A stretch of 7,699 bases of DNA from Betaproteobacteria bacterium (GTDB taxonomy: Bacteria; Pseudomonadota; Gammaproteobacteria; Burkholderiales; SG8-39): NCBI GenBank assembly GCA_011391185.1, contig JAABRB010000160.1, positions 1 to 7,699 of the forward strand. The letters run 5' to 3'. Each line of letters opens with the position of its first letter. The first letter of the stretch is position 1. This document shows positions 5,727 through 7,699 of this stretch, piece by piece. A model generated the notes under the pieces. That model was not told the DNA's origin. It worked only from the letters and a program-made list of their open reading frames with translations, and made no database searches. A program made the translations under genes and the position numbers.

Positions 5727-6551
5727 ATGGGACCACTTGGAGACACCCTGGTCGAGCGACACACGATGGGCGAGCGCCAGCGAAAGTTCCGCGCCGAGTA
5801 CCTGTCCGAGGTGCACCCGCTCTACAACGGCCCGGTGCACATCGGGGTGATCTACGTCGTCGGCATCGCGGTGATCGCCTGGTGCGTGAGCCGGATGCAG
5901 AACGCCACCTGGGAGTGGCTCCTGTTCGCCCCGGTGTTCGTGTTCTCGAACCTCTTCGAGTGGTGGATACACAAGAACGTGATGCACCGCCTGGTCGACG
6001 TTTGGGCGCTGCGAGCGATTTACGATCGGCACACGCGGCAGCACCACCAGTACTTCACCGACAATGAGATGACGGTGGATACCTCGCGCGAATGGCGGAT
6101 CATCTTCTTCCCGTGGCGCGCGCTGTTCACATTCATGGCGCTCGGCGCGCCGTTCGCGTATCTGCTCGGATGGCTGGTCAACCCGAACGCCGGCTACGTT
6201 CTGATGGTCACGATCGTCGGTCAGTACCTGATCTACGAGACCTTCCACTATTGCTGCCACGTCCACGACAACTGGTTCGTGCGTTTCGCGCCGTTCATCA
6301 ACACGATCCGGCGCCATCACAACGTTCATCACAGCCAGGGCATCATGATGGACGTCAACATGAACCTGACTTTCCCGATTGCCGACTGGCTCATGAAGAC
6401 GAGCGACCTGGATCGCGGGCTGGTCGGACATCTGTTCAACGGATACAGCATGCGGCATCTGAACCCTGAATTACGGGCAAAGATCGAGAGATACATCAAC
6501 GACGAGCGAAATATCGCAGGGCAGGCTGAGTCGGTTGCGCGAGCCGCGTGA
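5727..6551 (+). CDS. Sterol desaturase/fatty acid hydroxylase superfamily membrane oxygenase
   Basis: An integral membrane diiron-type oxygenase of 274 aa, a usual length for bacterial members. The superfamily hydroxylates or desaturates lipids, sterols, carotenoids or other hydrophobic substrates using O2. The histidine boxes are all visible: H82-KNVM-H87, H102-TRQ-H106-H107, H174-YCC-H178-V-H180, and H197-H198-NV-H201-H202. Hydrophobic stretches near 39-56, 62-78, 131-150 and 156-172 are probable membrane segments. ATG 5727 has a good ribosome binding site (AAGGAGA, 5714-5720). An ATG at 5766 would shorten the N-terminus without better support. The gene lies behind operator-like copy C and 38 nt before the TRAP binding-protein gene, probably co-transcribed with it. 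A membrane oxygenase beside a corrinoid methyltransferase is not a standard pairing. It may oxidise the substrate or a hydrophobic product, but the sequence does not identify the substrate. Confidence 0.85.
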   Translation: MGPLGDTLVERHTMGERQRKFRAEYLSEVHPLYNGPVHIGVIYVVGIAVIAWCVSRMQNATWEWLLFAPVFVFSNLFEWWIHKNVMHRLVDVWALRAIYDRHTRQHHQYFTDNEMTVDTSREWRIIFFPWRALFTFMALGAPFAYLLGWLVNPNAGYVLMVTIVGQYLIYETFHYCCHVHDNWFVRFAPFINTIRRHHNVHHSQGIMMDVNMNLTFPIADWLMKTSDLDRGLVGHLFNGYSMRHLNPELRAKIERYINDERNIAGQAESVARAA

Positions 6552-6589
6552 TCGTTCGGAAAATCAACCACTATAGGAGGGGGATGGCC

Positions 6590-7663
6590 ATGAAGAAGCG
6601 CGAGTTTCTGAAGGCGGGTGCGGTAACGGCGGCAGCTGCCGCCGCGGCGGTCGCGGCGCTGCCGGCGCGGGCCCAGAGCGGACCGAGCTATAACTTCAAG
6701 ATGGCGACCGCATGGTCCGGCGGACCGCTGATGGACATCGGCGCGAAGGCGTTCGCCGAGCGCCTCGAGTTCTTTTCCGGCGGCCGCATGAAGATCCAGG
6801 TCTTCACCGGCGGTGCCCTGGGCAACGCCCTGAAGGTGTCGGAGACCGTGAAGAACGGCGTCGCCGAGATGGGCCACACGTGGATGGGCTACGACTGGGG
6901 TGCCGACCCGACGACGGTGGTGTTCGGTGGTTATGCCGGCAGCTTCAACTCCGAGTACATGCTTCACTGGCTCTACGAGGCCGGCGGCATCGACCTGCAG
7001 CGCCAGTTCCGCGACGAAAAGTTCGGCATCGTTTCGATACCGCTCTTCATCCGCACCGCGGAAGTGTTCCTGCATTCACGCAAGCCGGTGAAGACACTTG
7101 CCGATCTGAAGGGGCTCAAGATGCGCACCGCGGGCGCGTGGATCGAGATGTCGAAGGAGCTCGGCGCCTCGCCGGTGACGACTCCCGGGGGCGAGATCTA
7201 CCCGGCGCTCGAGCGCGGCGTGATCGACGCCACGGAGTGGGGGACGCTGTGGGAGAACATCACACCCGGTTTCTACAAGGTTGCCAAGTACCTGATCATT
7301 CCCGGCGTGCACCAGCCCACCGCACCCTTTGAGCTCTGCATCAACAAGGACGTGTGGGCGAAGCTCTCGGACACCGACAAGAAGCTCATCGAGCTCACGG
7401 CGAAGCTGGTGACCTTCGAGACCTTCACCCGGATCGGCCAGGAGGATGCGAAGGCGCTCGCGTTCTTCCGCAAGAACGGCAACGAGATCATCGAGCTCGA
7501 TCCGGAGGTGCAGTACGCGGCTCGGGAGCGCGGAATAGCCTGGGCCAACAAGACCAAGGTCGGGAACGCTTGGTTCGGGAAGGTGCTGGACAGCCAGCTC
7601 GAGTTCGAAGTGCTCTGGAAGGACGCGCCCCGCTACCGTAATGTGAAGGTCAAGCAGACCTGA
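6590..7663 (+). CDS. TRAP transporter solute-binding protein, DctP family (TakP-like)
   Basis: The periplasmic receptor of a tripartite ATP-independent transporter, 357 aa. The N-terminus MKKREFLKAG, an Ala-rich core and PARA|QS (cleavage after about residue 28) form an export signal. It resembles a Tat signal with Lys-Arg in place of twin Arg. The DctP fold shows in FTGGALGNA (72-80), DLKGLKMRTAG (172-182; Arg179 is the conserved carboxylate-binding arginine), TPGGEIYPALERGVIDATEW (198-217) and GFYKVAKY (227-234). The DATEW block, with Glu216 and Trp217, matches the TakP group, whose members bind 2-oxo monocarboxylates with a cation. ATG 6590 was chosen for its 9-nt spacing from AGGAGG (6575-6580); ATG 6584 would have only 3 nt, and GTG 6548 would put a charged tail before the signal. 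The membrane subunits DctQ and DctM are not in the window and are expected just downstream. The substrate is probably a carboxylate, identity unknown. Confidence 0.92.
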   Translation: MKKREFLKAGAVTAAAAAAAVAALPARAQSGPSYNFKMATAWSGGPLMDIGAKAFAERLEFFSGGRMKIQVFTGGALGNALKVSETVKNGVAEMGHTWMGYDWGADPTTVVFGGYAGSFNSEYMLHWLYEAGGIDLQRQFRDEKFGIVSIPLFIRTAEVFLHSRKPVKTLADLKGLKMRTAGAWIEMSKELGASPVTTPGGEIYPALERGVIDATEWGTLWENITPGFYKVAKYLIIPGVHQPTAPFELCINKDVWAKLSDTDKKLIELTAKLVTFETFTRIGQEDAKALAFFRKNGNEIIELDPEVQYAARERGIAWANKTKVGNAWFGKVLDSQLEFEVLWKDAPRYRNVKVKQT

Positions 7664-7699
7664 AGGAGCGGGCCGGCCGGCGGCCGCGGCGATCCGCGC

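Noticed and set aside
6548..6589. GTG 6548 overlapping the desaturase stop (GTGA) as start of the TRAP binding protein by translational coupling
   Set aside because: It would place 14 mostly polar or charged residues before the export signal and ignore AGGAGG at 6575-6580, which serves ATG 6590 well.
7664..7699. A start of the next TRAP gene or a terminator in the last 36 nt
   Set aside because: There is an AAGGAG just at the stop of the binding-protein gene and a GC-rich palindromic run, but no start codon with a recognisable protein follows before the edge.

Overview
The window is GC-rich, densely coding DNA. All recognisable genes lie on the + strand. The codon bias, the many long antisense open frames that high GC produces, the TRAP-type binding protein and the FCD-type GntR regulator all suggest a proteobacterium with a large metabolic genome. 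Beta- or Alphaproteobacteria seem likely, but the sequence alone does not fix the lineage. No RNA genes, insertion sequences, CRISPR arrays or phage genes were seen.

Layout, left to right. (1) The C-terminal 571 residues of a molybdenum/tungsten formate dehydrogenase catalytic subunit, cut by the left edge, with cysteine at the position of E. coli FdhF selenocysteine. (2) A PanB-family protein (ketopantoate hydroxymethyltransferase fold) in which two of the three expected magnesium ligands are replaced. (3) A GntR/FCD transcriptional regulator 41 nt behind it. (4) A single-chain fusion of a UroD/MtaA-type methyltransferase domain to a methionine-synthase-type corrinoid-binding module, the architecture known from chloromethane methyltransferase CmuA. 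(5) A membrane histidine-box oxygenase of the sterol desaturase/fatty acid hydroxylase superfamily. (6) A periplasmic TRAP-transporter solute-binding protein resembling the 2-oxo-acid-binding TakP group.

The most informative unlisted signal is a 20-bp motif, RAYATACGMCTVRYATRTCA, present three times. The copies lie in the leaders of the panB-like gene (1817-1836), the corrinoid methyltransferase fusion (3494-3513) and the desaturase-like gene (5609-5628). The copies are imperfect dyads, share 13 of 20 positions, and bracket the gntR gene. They are best read as operators of that regulator, which would tie at least five genes (panB-like, gntR, fusion, desaturase-like and the downstream TRAP gene) into one local regulon. 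The motif also corrects the start of the fusion gene: an upstream ATG lies inside the operator, whereas GTG 3583 has a strong Shine-Dalgarno sequence and the start typical of the family.

Functional inference: this looks like an inducible one-carbon/methyl catabolic locus. A substrate, possibly a 2-oxo acid or other carboxylate, would be imported by the TRAP system. A methyl group would be moved to cobalamin by the fusion protein. A PanB-like aldolase could handle the methylene-tetrahydrofolate/2-oxo-acid step. Formate dehydrogenase could oxidise the resulting formate. The substrate, the methyl acceptor (a methylcobalamin:tetrahydrofolate methyltransferase) and the corrinoid reactivase are not in the window, so the pathway remains a hypothesis.
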